Source of the DNA: Planctomycetota bacterium
GTDB lineage: Bacteria > Planctomycetota > Planctomycetia > Gemmatales > Gemmataceae
Reading direction: 5' to 3'
NCBI GenBank assembly: GCA_016872595.1
Contig: VGZJ01000018.1
Coordinates: forward strand, 1 to 41,614
DNA: 41,614 bases
Within the stretch, counting starts at the first letter, position 1. Every line of letters starts with the position of its first letter. The notes below the pieces were generated by a model. It was given only the letters and a program-made list of their open reading frames with translations. It was not told the origin of the DNA and made no database searches. A program made the translations under genes and the position numbers. Positions 8,099 through 16,347 of the stretch are shown piece by piece.

Positions 8099-8362
8099 GG
8101 TTGCACAACGCCCCGGACCGAAGTGCCACATCGCGAAAACGGTTGCACAACGCCCCCGAAGCGGCGCAAATCGGAATCGGTTGCACAACGGGTGCGCCGC
8201 GACCGACAGCGCGCGTCGCTGATGTGGCACAAATCGAAATCGGTTGCACAACACCCGCGCGCCGGTCGTGCGAGCGCGGCGGCGAACCCGGCGGGTAAGC
8301 GCCGGGGTGGTTGCACAACGCCCGCGCCGCCGAAGTTGCAAAAGGAACAGTTGTAGTACAAC
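8099..8362. repeat. Array of five GTTGCACAAC palindromes plus a variant
   Basis: GGTTGCACAAC occurs at 8099-8109, 8141-8151, 8179-8189, 8242-8252 and 8309-8319. A related perfect palindrome, GTTGTA-G-TACAAC, lies at 8350-8362. Each core is an inverted repeat (GTTG-CA-CAAC). Three copies are preceded by similar A-rich words (AAAATC, GGAATC, GAAATC), and GTGGCACAAATC sits before the fourth. Distances between starts are 42, 38, 63, 67 and 41 bases. The array lies between the stop of the 176-aa gene and the start of the zinc-ribbon gene, so it is either operator DNA or leader RNA of the latter. The rest of the 514-base gap (8011-8524) contains no gene that I can support. Confidence 0.85.
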
Positions 8363-8462
8363 TCGCGCATATCAGAATGTCCCGTTCGGAGGGGGCGCGC
8401 GGCGCGCGGCCCCACACGAACCGCCCGGTCGCGGTGACGGCTCGCGGCACTTCCTATCGAAT

Positions 8463-8489
8463 ACTATACGCGCGTTCGATGCGGATCAA
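8463..8489 (-). promoter_or_regulatory. Candidate promoter reading toward the zinc-ribbon operon
   Basis: Leftward, TTGATC (complement of 8484-8489) and TATAGT (complement of 8463-8468) are separated by 15 bases, in an AT-richer patch. The spacing is short, so this is a weak call. If used, the transcript would carry the whole palindrome array in a leader of roughly 450 bases. Confidence 0.3.
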
Positions 8490-8524
8490 GGTTGGATGTG
8501 GAAAATTGAACAGTAGTGACGTCG

Positions 8525-9055
8525 TCACGCGGGGTCGCGCTGGGCCACGACCCACCAGCCGCCGGCCGCGGCCGGGGTCAGGTACAGGGCCGCCTTCGGC
8601 GCGACCGCCCGGACGCGGTGCATGGGGCACGCCGCCGCGTCGTGCGGGCACCGAAAGTCCGTACCCAGACGGCCCGTTGCCAACACCTCTTGCGCGGCGT
8701 CCGCGAGCTGGTAAATGTGGAACGTGCGGAACACCGCGAACCGCGACATGACGACGACCTCTTCGTGTTCCACGAGGTACTCGTAGCGGTCGTCGAACCA
8801 GTCGTGCTTCTCCTCTTGGCGCGCGTCGTCGCGCGGAACGAACCGCCCGCCGCGCGCGGCCGGCACCTGTTCCCACGTGTCCGCGTCCCCAACTTCGTCG
8901 GGTTGCGGGGCGAAGAGGTGCGATTCCCGCCGCTCGTCCCACTGCTCCGCCGCGCCCCGGCGTTCGGTGTCGGTGAGCGCGCGCCACCACCGTTCGACCG
9001 CGGGCAGGGCGTCGGCGGGAACCGCCGCGCGGACATCGGCCGGAAGCTCGTCCAT
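8525..9055 (-). CDS. Hypothetical protein of 176 residues
   Basis: Leftward frame with ATG 9055 preceded by GGAG at 8 bases and base composition typical of the window. The product begins MDELPADVRAAVPADALPAV and has an acidic, aromatic middle (DWFDDRYEYLVEHEEVVVMS) and a C-terminal Cys/His cluster (FRCPHDAAACPMHRVRAV) that might bind a metal. There is no signal peptide or membrane segment, so it is probably cytoplasmic. I do not recognise the family. It stands alone, with the palindrome array beyond its stop and the low-GC patch upstream of it. Confidence 0.65.
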   Translation of the reverse strand: MDELPADVRAAVPADALPAVERWWRALTDTERRGAAEQWDERRESHLFAPQPDEVGDADTWEQVPAARGGRFVPRDDARQEEKHDWFDDRYEYLVEHEEVVVMSRFAVFRTFHIYQLADAAQEVLATGRLGTDFRCPHDAAACPMHRVRAVAPKAALYLTPAAAGGWWVVAQRDPA

Positions 9056-9126
9056 ACGCGCGCTCCGTTCCGTTCGGTCTCACAACCCCTTAACGCTGTG
9101 TGCGCGGTGTGCGGTTGTAAGACTCC

Positions 9127-9318
9127 TCACCCGCCGCTCGCAAAGCCTCGTGGCGACTGAGGGGTCTTGGGGCAACCTAAGGCACGAGCGCAGAGCAATT
9201 CTACCAGAACACTCACCCTTGCTGGCAGTGCGGGTTGGTCGATCAATAATCCGCCGTTGCCGAAGTAGCCGAGCAGCGCCCCGTCTTCTTCCCAATGGAT
9301 GTAGTTGATGGATTGCAA
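9127..9318 (-). pseudogene. Decayed HicB-like antitoxin fragment
   Basis: Leftward, the segment INYIHWEEDGALLGYF matches the start of HicB-type antitoxin domains (pattern YIHWEEDGxxLGYLxEYPDYWTQGE). The expected ADYW and QGE-like residues then appear in other frames (a GATTATTGA where Asp-Tyr-Trp is expected, then AAGGGTGAG), so at least two frame changes and a stop have broken the gene. No HicA toxin partner is recognisable next to it. The identification depends on a short stretch and is tentative. Confidence 0.35.
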
Positions 9319-9366
9319 TCAGCGCACCCCCTTCAAGCAGCTGAGGAATTGGAGATTCGCTGCTAT

Positions 9367-9981
9367 TCATTTGGGTAGCTTCTTGGTTTCTGGTCCGATT
9401 GAGAAAGAGCAGTTCGCGGCCTTCAGCAGCTGTAGTGTGCGACCTAGCTGTGAGTTTGAAGGCGTTGTGTTCAGGTTCGGCAGTAGCTCCGTCAGCATGT
9501 CTGCGAGCGCGAGCAATCGCACCGGGTTGCCTTGTAACGCCGACTGGAACCGAGGATACGATTCCCAATGAGTTCGGTCGCCTTTGATCGCGGTTACAGC
9601 CGTGATGTATGTAAACTCAGTGCAACTAGTGGCAGACCTAACGGCCGCCAGAAACGCCTCGCTCCATTTGGGTATCATCAGTTCGCGGAACGCTCTCCAA
9701 GCTTCACGGCCAGAGACGATCTTGTTTTGCTCCAATTCCGTGATCTTCGTCGAGACTTGGAATCCCGTTTGCCAGCTTTTGCAACTCACGACGACAACTC
9801 GGTCGTAGCCCTTCAACGCGGGATGGAATCCGAGCACATCGATGTCGCTGTGATTCGAGTCTTGCTTGCTGTCATAGTCAGGATGAGTTTCACGCGGAAG
9901 GAACTTGAGGTTGTGGCGCGTGAAGTAGCCCTTCGCTTGAAGGTAATCATCCACGAGTTGTTCAAGGATGTCTTCTTTCAT
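9367..9981 (-). CDS. PD-(D/E)XK-like restriction endonuclease-type protein
   Basis: A 204-residue protein in a compositionally different patch (32 of 60 bases are G or C in 9601-9660). The N-terminal part (MKEDILEQLVDDYLQAKGYF) and the motif pair SDIDVLG (D46/D48) and VVVVSCKSW (K68) follow the layout of Mrr-like or related nucleases, where an Asp on one strand is followed by (D/E)-x-K on the next. Here the acidic residue two before the lysine is Ser66, so the active site may be altered or the acid supplied elsewhere. The C-terminal half is helical with no recognised domain. It starts 26 bases after the stop of the 1324-aa gene, on the same strand. No methyltransferase is nearby, so a stand-alone nuclease or defence role is inference. 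Confidence 0.5.
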   Translation of the reverse strand: MKEDILEQLVDDYLQAKGYFTRHNLKFLPRETHPDYDSKQDSNHSDIDVLGFHPALKGYDRVVVVSCKSWQTGFQVSTKITELEQNKIVSGREAWRAFRELMIPKWSEAFLAAVRSATSCTEFTYITAVTAIKGDRTHWESYPRFQSALQGNPVRLLALADMLTELLPNLNTTPSNSQLGRTLQLLKAANCSFSIGPETKKLPK

Positions 9982-10007
9982 CGCAACCGTTCCGTGTTAT
10001 GGGTTTC

Positions 10008-13000
10008 TCACTCCCCCAAGCCCTTGTCCCAGTCTTCGATTTGGCGCTCCAGTTCTTCGTAGGTGAGGCCGGGCGGGGCCGTCGGCGGCGGTTCCGCCGT
10101 CCGATCTCTTGTCGCCCTCAGCGATTCTTCCATCCGGCGCACCCACGCGGGCACGTCGAGGCCGACGCCGATTACGGTCGCTTCGAGCGGTTCGATGGCG
10201 GTGCGCAGGCGCGCGAGCATCGGGTTCGCGTCGGACTGGCCGGCGCGGGCGGCCTCGGCCGCCGGTGCGACCTGCGCCGCGGCGCGATCGATCTCCAGCG
10301 GGCGCAGGAAGCGCTCTTCGAGGCGGTCGCGCACGGTGCGCAGCTTCACCCCGTAGCGCGACTCGCGCTCGTTCAACTCCGCGAGCAGTTCGTCCGACAT
10401 CTCCGTCGTCTTGTCGGCGATGAACGTGCGCCAGCGCGCGGCGAGCGCGTCGTACCCGCGCTGGCAGAGGGCTTCGTGGGCCAGTGCGAGGGGCCGCATG
10501 CGCCACGCCAGCCGGTCGTACCGCACCTTCAGGCGCAGCATGTCCAGCAGGATGTGAATGTTCTCGCCGTAGTCCGATTGCGTCGTCGTCGTGTTGTAGT
10601 CGCGGTACTCGTCGTAGTGCTCGATGAGCGCCTGTAGCACGATCTCCGCGCTGCGGGCGGTGCGGGTGCGGTCCACGGTGCCGGCGTCCCAGTCGGTCAC
10701 GAGCTTCGGGCGCTTGGTGTTGGCGTCGCCGGTTTCGGCCTCGTGGTCGAGCCACGCGGCCACGCCGCGCGCCAGAATGCCGCGCATGTTCGACAGGCCG
10801 AGGAACGGCACCGTGAACAGGTCGCTCCCGTACTTGGACACGAACCCCTTGATCGGCTCCCAGTCGTCGTCGTCGGTCACGGTTTCCAGCACCGACAGGC
10901 GCAGCGATTGGCTGTGCTGCACCCACAGGTTTTGGAACTCGGTGGCGATCTTGAACAGGGCGTCGGCGAGCGGGCCGTCCTCGTCGGCGGCGTCCGGTCC
11001 CCACGCGGGCGCGGCGGCGAGCAGCGCCTCGACCACGCCCGTGAGCGCGGTGCGGAACAGTTGGTCGAAGCTGCTGACGCGCCGGCCCTCCGGCGGGCTG
11101 TTCCACTCCATCTGGCGCGCCAGTTTCGTCAGTTGGAACACCTCGCGCAACAGGCCGAGGCGCGGCAGGCGCGTGACGAGGTCGTCGAGTACGGCCAGCG
11201 CGGTCTGGGCCTTGAGCACGTCGCGCGGCTTGCCGCCGTCGGACGGCGGGCAGTACAGCAGCGGCTCGCGGCGGAACAGGAGCGAGAACCCCGGCAGGAA
11301 CTGGCGCACGCCGCCCGCGTCGCCGCGCCCGATCGCGCGGACGATGTTCACCAACAGCGGCTCCCACATCTCCGGCGACGGTGGCGCGCCCCACCCCGTT
11401 GCCGGCGCTCCGGGTTCGCCGTCGTCGGCATCAGGGGGCGTGCGCTCGCCGCTCGCCAGTTCGGGCGCGCGCACGGCGGCCAGCGCGACCGCGGCCCGGC
11501 GCACCTCGACCGCGGCGCTCACGCCGAGGTCGAGCAGGTGCCCCTTGATCGCGCGGCGGCGGTCGAACTCGATCATCCCCTCGTGCCCGCCGGACGGGTC
11601 GGGCACCTCGACGGCGGTGAGGCGCGCGAGGAACGAATCGAGCGAGTCGTTGGCGCGCCGGGCCGCGCCGAGCCACGCGGCGAGCGCGTCGTGGTCGCGC
11701 CCCGCCCACACGTCGGGCCGGGCCGCGAGCCGCCACAACTTCGCCACCGCGTGCAGGAACCCGATGCGGTCCTCGATGTCGTCGGCCTGCTCTTCGAGCG
11801 TGAACGAGCCGGTGAAGTTGATCGTCGGCTCGCCCGCGAGCGAGCCGTCGCCGCCGTCGTCGGTCGAGTCCTTGTAGGTCACGCCCTCGTAGGCCGAACC
11901 GAACGTGTCGCGGTCCTCGCCTTCGTCCTCGTCGTCCTCTTCGTCGCCGTCGCGTTTCGTGCGGGCCGGCTTCGCGCCGAGCCAGTCGTGCGGATCGAGC
12001 CAGTCCTCGCTGGCGTTCGCTTCCAGCAGTTCGAAGAACCGGGCCAGCAGCGGGGCGCGCTCCGCGCCGAGGTCGGACGCGACCGCGCCGCGGAGCCAGC
12101 GCTCGGTGAGCCGCTCGAACGACGCGCCGGGTTCGTCCAGCGGCACTGTGTCGCTCTCGGAGAGCCACGTCATGAGCAGGTTCATGGCGGCCCGCCACTC
12201 GCCGCGCTCGATCAGCGGCTCGATGACCTGCGCGAACGCGGCCGGGCTGGTGAACCCGTCGCGGTGCGCGCGCCAGAACGCGATCTCGTTCGAGTTCGGC
12301 TTGCGCAGGGCCCACGCCGCGAGCGCGTCGGCCACGTGGTCGGCGGCGTCGGCGCGCTCGTGGCCCACGATCCGCGGCATGTCGGTCACGGTGCCGGTGG
12401 CGAACTTGTCCCACCACTCGGCGAACCCGCGCATGTTCGCGCCGAGGCGCGCGCGGGTGTCGGCGTCGTTGGCGACGGCCGCGGCCGCGCTCGCGCGGGC
12501 GTACAGGTCGAGTTGCCGCCCGGCGATGTGGATCAGCTCTTCGGCCCGCGGGTCGCGCACGGTGTCCTCGCGCCCGGGGAAGATGGGGAACAGCCCCTGA
12601 TAGCCGAGCACGTTCCACGGGTCGATGAGCGCGCCGCAGTCGATCCCGCGGCGCAGCAGGTCCTCGACCTCCGTCAGGAGCGGGAGCGCGGCGGGGGCGC
12701 GCTCGCGGTCGGCCGCGAACCCGGCTTCCGTCTGGCGGATGCGGATCTCCGTTCCGAAGCGCACCGCGGGCGCGTCGATCTTCGCGGCCTGCGCGCGCGC
12801 GACCGCGGGGTAGCCCATCGCGGCGTAGAACTGCGCCAGCCGGCGGTCCTGCAAATGACCGGCGCGCTGCGTGGCGATGGCTTGGTTCAGGAACTGCCGC
12901 ACCCCGGCGAACGGCTGCTTGCGCTTCTCGGCCTCGGCCCGCAGGCGCTCGCCGTGCGCGCCGGGCAGCGCCTTCAGCAGCCGCTGGTAGAAGGCGTCGC

Positions 13001-13982
13001 GGTAGCGCGCGATCCGCGGCACGAGCCTCGAGAGGGTGACGGTGGAGTCGTGGTGGTTCGGCCCCGCGCCGCTCACGCCCGCGCCCATCAGCACGGTGCC
13101 GGCGAGGACCGCCGCGGCCTCGAACAGGCGCTCGCCGGGGTCGCCCACCGCGTGCGCGCCGGGGGCCACCCACGTGAGCAGCGTGTCGAGCGTCATCTGC
13201 CGCAGCACGAACCGGCGGAAGAACCCGGCGTTGTCGATGGTGTGCGGGTCCCACTCGCCGAACAGCACGTTCGGGCGCTTGTTGATCGGGTGGAAGTGGT
13301 CGTGCGCGCGCGGGTCGAAGGCCAGCTCGTCGAGCTTCGCGGGGTCGAAGCTCGCTTCTTCCAACAGCGTCGGTTCGGTATCGGTGAGGAGCTTGAGCGC
13401 GGGCCGCACGATGTCGGCGTAGGCGCTGGGGCACACGCCCGCGCCGCCGAGCGCCACCGGCACCGGGCGCACCTTCTCGCGCGCGTAGAACTCGGTGTTG
13501 GGGCGCGTTTCGAGAACCGCGATGGGCCGGTAGCCGACGTAGTCGTTGAGGGCCGCGAGCGCGCCGCCCACGAGCCGCTCGGCGTCGTCCCACGGCTGGC
13601 CCTGTTTCAGCACGGCCTCGCACGCGCGGGCGAGGAAGAACGCGCTGAACAGCGCCGCGTCCGGCTGGTGCGCGAGCAGGTCGGAATGGTGCGCGCGGTA
13701 CGCGGCCGGCACGCGCACCAGCGCGGCACCGAGGACCGCGCGGGCCTGCGCGGGGTCGCGGAACGCCGCCGAGCCGCCGGCGACGAGCGCGTCGAGTTCG
13801 TGGTTCAGCCACAGCGGGAGCGCGCGCCACGGGGCCGCGTCCCCGGCCTCGATCAGGTACGCGCAGGCGTCGGCCAACCCCTTCTGGAACCGCGGGTCCG
13901 GTCGCCCGTCGGAGAAGTTGAGGTAGCCGAGCAGCTTGGCCGGGTCGGTCCTGCGGGACAGTTCGTTGATGATGCCGTCCAT
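10008..13982 (-). CDS. Large cytoplasmic protein of 1324 residues, unknown function
   Basis: One continuous frame, starting at ATG 13982 with AAGGA 10 bases upstream; the frame stays open to 14051 but that extension lacks a Shine-Dalgarno. No signal peptide or membrane segment is seen. The N-terminal half is Ala/Arg-rich and helical. Around residues 675-695 lies a highly acidic linker (DGDEEDDEDEGEDRDTF). The C-terminal half is again helical, with conserved-looking stretches such as DLFTVPFLGLSNMRGILARG and LEERFLRPLEIDRAAA, and ends in a Pro-rich segment followed by YEELERQIEDWDKGLGE. I recognise no catalytic motif or named domain; a helical scaffold is the most that can be said. Codon usage matches the genome, unlike the nuclease gene directly downstream. 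Confidence 0.8.
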   Translation of the reverse strand: MDGIINELSRRTDPAKLLGYLNFSDGRPDPRFQKGLADACAYLIEAGDAAPWRALPLWLNHELDALVAGGSAAFRDPAQARAVLGAALVRVPAAYRAHHSDLLAHQPDAALFSAFFLARACEAVLKQGQPWDDAERLVGGALAALNDYVGYRPIAVLETRPNTEFYAREKVRPVPVALGGAGVCPSAYADIVRPALKLLTDTEPTLLEEASFDPAKLDELAFDPRAHDHFHPINKRPNVLFGEWDPHTIDNAGFFRRFVLRQMTLDTLLTWVAPGAHAVGDPGERLFEAAAVLAGTVLMGAGVSGAGPNHHDSTVTLSRLVPRIARYRDAFYQRLLKALPGAHGERLRAEAEKRKQPFAGVRQFLNQAIATQRAGHLQDRRLAQFYAAMGYPAVARAQAAKIDAPAVRFGTEIRIRQTEAGFAADRERAPAALPLLTEVEDLLRRGIDCGALIDPWNVLGYQGLFPIFPGREDTVRDPRAEELIHIAGRQLDLYARASAAAAVANDADTRARLGANMRGFAEWWDKFATGTVTDMPRIVGHERADAADHVADALAAWALRKPNSNEIAFWRAHRDGFTSPAAFAQVIEPLIERGEWRAAMNLLMTWLSESDTVPLDEPGASFERLTERWLRGAVASDLGAERAPLLARFFELLEANASEDWLDPHDWLGAKPARTKRDGDEEDDEDEGEDRDTFGSAYEGVTYKDSTDDGGDGSLAGEPTINFTGSFTLEEQADDIEDRIGFLHAVAKLWRLAARPDVWAGRDHDALAAWLGAARRANDSLDSFLARLTAVEVPDPSGGHEGMIEFDRRRAIKGHLLDLGVSAAVEVRRAAVALAAVRAPELASGERTPPDADDGEPGAPATGWGAPPSPEMWEPLLVNIVRAIGRGDAGGVRQFLPGFSLLFRREPLLYCPPSDGGKPRDVLKAQTALAVLDDLVTRLPRLGLLREVFQLTKLARQMEWNSPPEGRRVSSFDQLFRTALTGVVEALLAAAPAWGPDAADEDGPLADALFKIATEFQNLWVQHSQSLRLSVLETVTDDDDWEPIKGFVSKYGSDLFTVPFLGLSNMRGILARGVAAWLDHEAETGDANTKRPKLVTDWDAGTVDRTRTARSAEIVLQALIEHYDEYRDYNTTTTQSDYGENIHILLDMLRLKVRYDRLAWRMRPLALAHEALCQRGYDALAARWRTFIADKTTEMSDELLAELNERESRYGVKLRTVRDRLEERFLRPLEIDRAAAQVAPAAEAARAGQSDANPMLARLRTAIEPLEATVIGVGLDVPAWVRRMEESLRATRDRTAEPPPTAPPGLTYEELERQIEDWDKGLGE

Positions 13983-14093
13983 CCGCCGCCGTTCCTTGAT
14001 TCCGCGCCGCGGAGGTTCCGCGTCCGATACCGTACAGCATAAAACAACCACGCCGGTCGAGAAAGGCCGGCACGCCCCAAACGGACGGTTCTC

Positions 14094-14711
14094 GTGACCC
14101 CACCCGCGCTCCGCGCCGTCGCCCTCGTCAGCGGCGGCGGCACCACGCTCCAGAACTTGCTCGACCGCGCCGCGACCGGCGCGCTACCGGCCCGCGTCGT
14201 CGGGGTCGTGGCGAGCCGGGCCGACGCCTTCGGGGTCACGCGCGCGCACCGCGCCGGCGTGCCGGTGAGCGTGGTGGAAAAGGCGCGCCGCGCGACCTTC
14301 GCCGACGACGTGTGGGCCGCGGTGCGGGCGTTCGCGCCGGACGTGGTGTGCCTCGCGGGGTGGCTGCACCTGCTCCCGATCCCGGCCGACTTCCGTCACA
14401 AGGTGCTGAACATTCACCCGTCGCTCTTACCCGCCTTCGGGGGCAAGGGCATGTACGGGCACCACGTTCACGAAGCGGTGCTGGCCTACGGCGCGAAGGT
14501 CAGCGGCTGCACGGTCCACTTCGCCGACGACACCTACGACACCGGCCCGATCTTGGTGCAGAAGTGCGTGCCGGTGCAAGAGGGCGACACGCCCGACGCG
14601 CTGGCCGCGCGCGTGTTCGCCGCCGAGTGCGAGGCGTACCCCGAAGCGCTCGCGCTGCTCGCCGAAGGCAAGGTGACGGTGCAGGGCCGACGGGTCATCG
14701 TGTCGGGGTAG
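14094..14711 (+). CDS. purN: Phosphoribosylglycinamide formyltransferase
   Basis: Third step of purine synthesis: formyl transfer from 10-formyl-tetrahydrofolate to GAR. The 205-residue product starts at GTG 14094 and opens with the ALVSGGGTTLQNLL phosphate-binding loop. The catalytic NIHPSLLP motif gives N106 and H108, the same numbers as in E. coli PurN. The conserved aspartate region is FADDTYDTGPILVQ. Length is typical. It is divergent from the 1324-aa gene and converges on purD, which catalyses the preceding step. Having consecutive pathway genes tail to tail rather than in one operon is a little unusual. Confidence 0.95.
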   Translation: MTPPALRAVALVSGGGTTLQNLLDRAATGALPARVVGVVASRADAFGVTRAHRAGVPVSVVEKARRATFADDVWAAVRAFAPDVVCLAGWLHLLPIPADFRHKVLNIHPSLLPAFGGKGMYGHHVHEAVLAYGAKVSGCTVHFADDTYDTGPILVQKCVPVQEGDTPDALAARVFAAECEAYPEALALLAEGKVTVQGRRVIVSG

Positions 14712-14743
14712 CTCGTGCGACGCCGCGAGCGGCTTCGCACGAG
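14712..14743. terminator. Bidirectional hairpin filling the purN-purD gap
   Basis: The 32 bases between the two stop codons are a single hairpin: CTCGTGCGA (14712-14720) pairs perfectly with 14735-14743, and GCC/GGC extends the stem inside. It could end transcription from both sides. Confidence 0.6.
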
Positions 14744-16105
14744 TCAGCCAGTGGGGGGCTTGCGGAACCGGGCCGGGAGCTTCGGCGGTTCCGCCGGCGG
14801 CACCACCGGCTTCGGCTTCAGCGCCTTGTCCGCGATGTCCGTGCGGTAGTGCATCCCGGTGAAGGTGATGAGCTTCACCGCTTCGTAGGCGCGGGCCTTC
14901 GCTTCGGCCAGCGTGTCGCCGAGCGCGGTCACGCCCAGCACGCGCCCGCCGTCGGTGACGACGCGGTTCTGGTCGTCGAACTTCGTGCCCGCGTGGAACA
15001 CCTTCACCCCCGGCAGCGCGTCGGCCTCCGCGATCCCGGTAATCACCTTGCCGTTCGTGTACTTGCCGGGGTAGCCGCCCGAACACAGCACCACGCACAC
15101 CGACGGGCGCGCGTCCCACTCGATGTTTTCGTACTCCTGAAGGCGCTCGTCCGCGACCGCTTCCAACAGGTCGAGCAAGTCGGTTTTCAGGCGCATCATC
15201 AGCACCTGCGTTTCGGGGTCACCGAACCGACAGTTGAACTCCAGCACGCGCGGCCCTTGGTTCGTCAGGAACAGGCCGGCGAACAGGGTCCCCTGAAACG
15301 GGAACCGCTGGCGCTTCATCGCGTGGATGATGGGGAAGAACACGCTGCTTTCGAGGTCGCGCATCAGTTCCGGCGTGGCGACGGGCGCGGGGCAGTACGC
15401 GCCCATGCCGCCGGTGTTCGGCCCTTGATCGCCGTCGTGTACGGCCTTGTGGTCTTGGCACGCCGGCAGCGGCAGGAACGTGTGCCCGCTGACCAGCGCC
15501 AGCACCGACACCTCTTCGCCCTCGAGTCGCTTTTCCACGACGATGCGCCGGCCGGCTTGCGCGCCGAACTCTTCGCGCGTCATGATCCGCTCGACGGCCT
15601 TTACTGCTTCCTCGCCGGTCTTGCACACCACGACGCCCTTGCCCGCGGCCAACCCGTCGGCCTTCACCACGACGGGGTACTCGCGGGTGGTGATCCAGTC
15701 GCGCGCCGACTGCGGGTGATCGAACACGCTGAACTCGGCCGTGGGCACGTCGGCGTGCCGCATCAGCTCCTTCGCGAAGACCTTGCTCCCCTCGATGCGG
15801 GCCGCGTCCTTCGACGGCCCGAACACCTTGATCCCCTTGGCGCGGAGCGCGTCGGCGAGGCCGTTGCACAGCGGGTCTTCCGGCCCGATCACGACGAGGC
15901 CGACGGCCTCCTTCGCGCAGACCTTGATGAGCTTGTCGGCGTCGTTGGGGTCGATGGGGACGTTGGTGACGCCGTCGCGCGCGGTGCCGGCGTTGCCGGG
16001 CGCGCAGAACACGTTGCCCGCGCGCGGCGACTGCTTGAGCCGCCACGCCAGCGCGTGCTCGCGCCCGCCCTTGCCGATCACGAGAACGTTGATGCGGTCT
16101 GCCAT
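14744..16105 (-). CDS. purD: Phosphoribosylamine-glycine ligase (GAR synthetase)
   Basis: Second step of purine synthesis: ATP-dependent ligation of glycine to phosphoribosylamine. The 453-residue ATP-grasp enzyme starts VLVIGKGGREHALAWRLKQS and carries GPEDPLCNGLAD, the ATP-binding VVKADGLAAGKGVVV, the DHKAVHDGDQGPNTGGMGAY glycine/phosphate region and FNCRFGDPETQ near the metal site. The family is usually about 420-430 residues; the excess is a Pro/Lys-rich C-terminal tail. Its start has no obvious Shine-Dalgarno. The 242 bases to the next gene hold a candidate promoter for the metal transporter and nothing else visible. Confidence 0.96.
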   Translation of the reverse strand: MADRINVLVIGKGGREHALAWRLKQSPRAGNVFCAPGNAGTARDGVTNVPIDPNDADKLIKVCAKEAVGLVVIGPEDPLCNGLADALRAKGIKVFGPSKDAARIEGSKVFAKELMRHADVPTAEFSVFDHPQSARDWITTREYPVVVKADGLAAGKGVVVCKTGEEAVKAVERIMTREEFGAQAGRRIVVEKRLEGEEVSVLALVSGHTFLPLPACQDHKAVHDGDQGPNTGGMGAYCPAPVATPELMRDLESSVFFPIIHAMKRQRFPFQGTLFAGLFLTNQGPRVLEFNCRFGDPETQVLMMRLKTDLLDLLEAVADERLQEYENIEWDARPSVCVVLCSGGYPGKYTNGKVITGIAEADALPGVKVFHAGTKFDDQNRVVTDGGRVLGVTALGDTLAEAKARAYEAVKLITFTGMHYRTDIADKALKPKPVVPPAEPPKLPARFRKPPTG

Positions 16106-16279
16106 GCGAACAGTTTATCCGCCCCACGCGCGGAAGCGAGTGTGCGACCGGCGTGAGTGCGACTTCGCGGGCGCGCGCATGGGGGGTGGCGCAGGAGTCG
16201 GTTATCCGGTTGGACGCGCTATGCGGACGCGCGACCGCGCCGCGCGTCTGAGTTGATTGTCGGCCTCGTCCGTTTCCTC

Positions 16280-16323
16280 TCGACTTAGGACACTGTTTCG
16301 CCTAGACTAACTGTACCATTAGG
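16280..16323 (+). promoter_or_regulatory. Candidate promoter with overlapping TTAGG/CCTAG half-sites
   Basis: TCGACT (16280-16285) and TAGACT (16303-16308) are spaced by 17 bases and could be -35 and -10 boxes for the metal-binding lipoprotein. TTAGG (16285-16289), CCTAG (16301-16305) and TTAGG (16319-16323) form two overlapping inverted pairs over the same DNA. DtxR/MntR-family metalloregulators bind TTAGG/CCTAA-like palindromes, so repression by Mn, Fe or Zn is conceivable. No regulator gene is nearby. Confidence 0.35.
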
Positions 16324-16347
16324 CGGAACTACTCTGGCGGAGGCATT

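Noticed and set aside
8099-8362. CRISPR array
   Set aside because: The repeat core is only 11 bases, spacing varies from 38 to 67, the spacers share words with one another and no cas genes are nearby.
8099-8362. Replication origin with DnaA boxes
   Set aside because: The motif does not match TTATCCACA, and there is no dnaA or dnaN gene or AT-rich unwinding region.
9080-9568. 162-aa minus-strand protein across the HicB-like fragment
   Set aside because: It is antisense-like and mixes several frames of degraded sequence, with no Shine-Dalgarno or domain.
10743-14042. A 1099-codon plus-strand open frame across the 1324-aa gene
   Set aside because: Same GC-driven effect. The minus-strand frame has a Shine-Dalgarno, a balanced composition and normal codon use.
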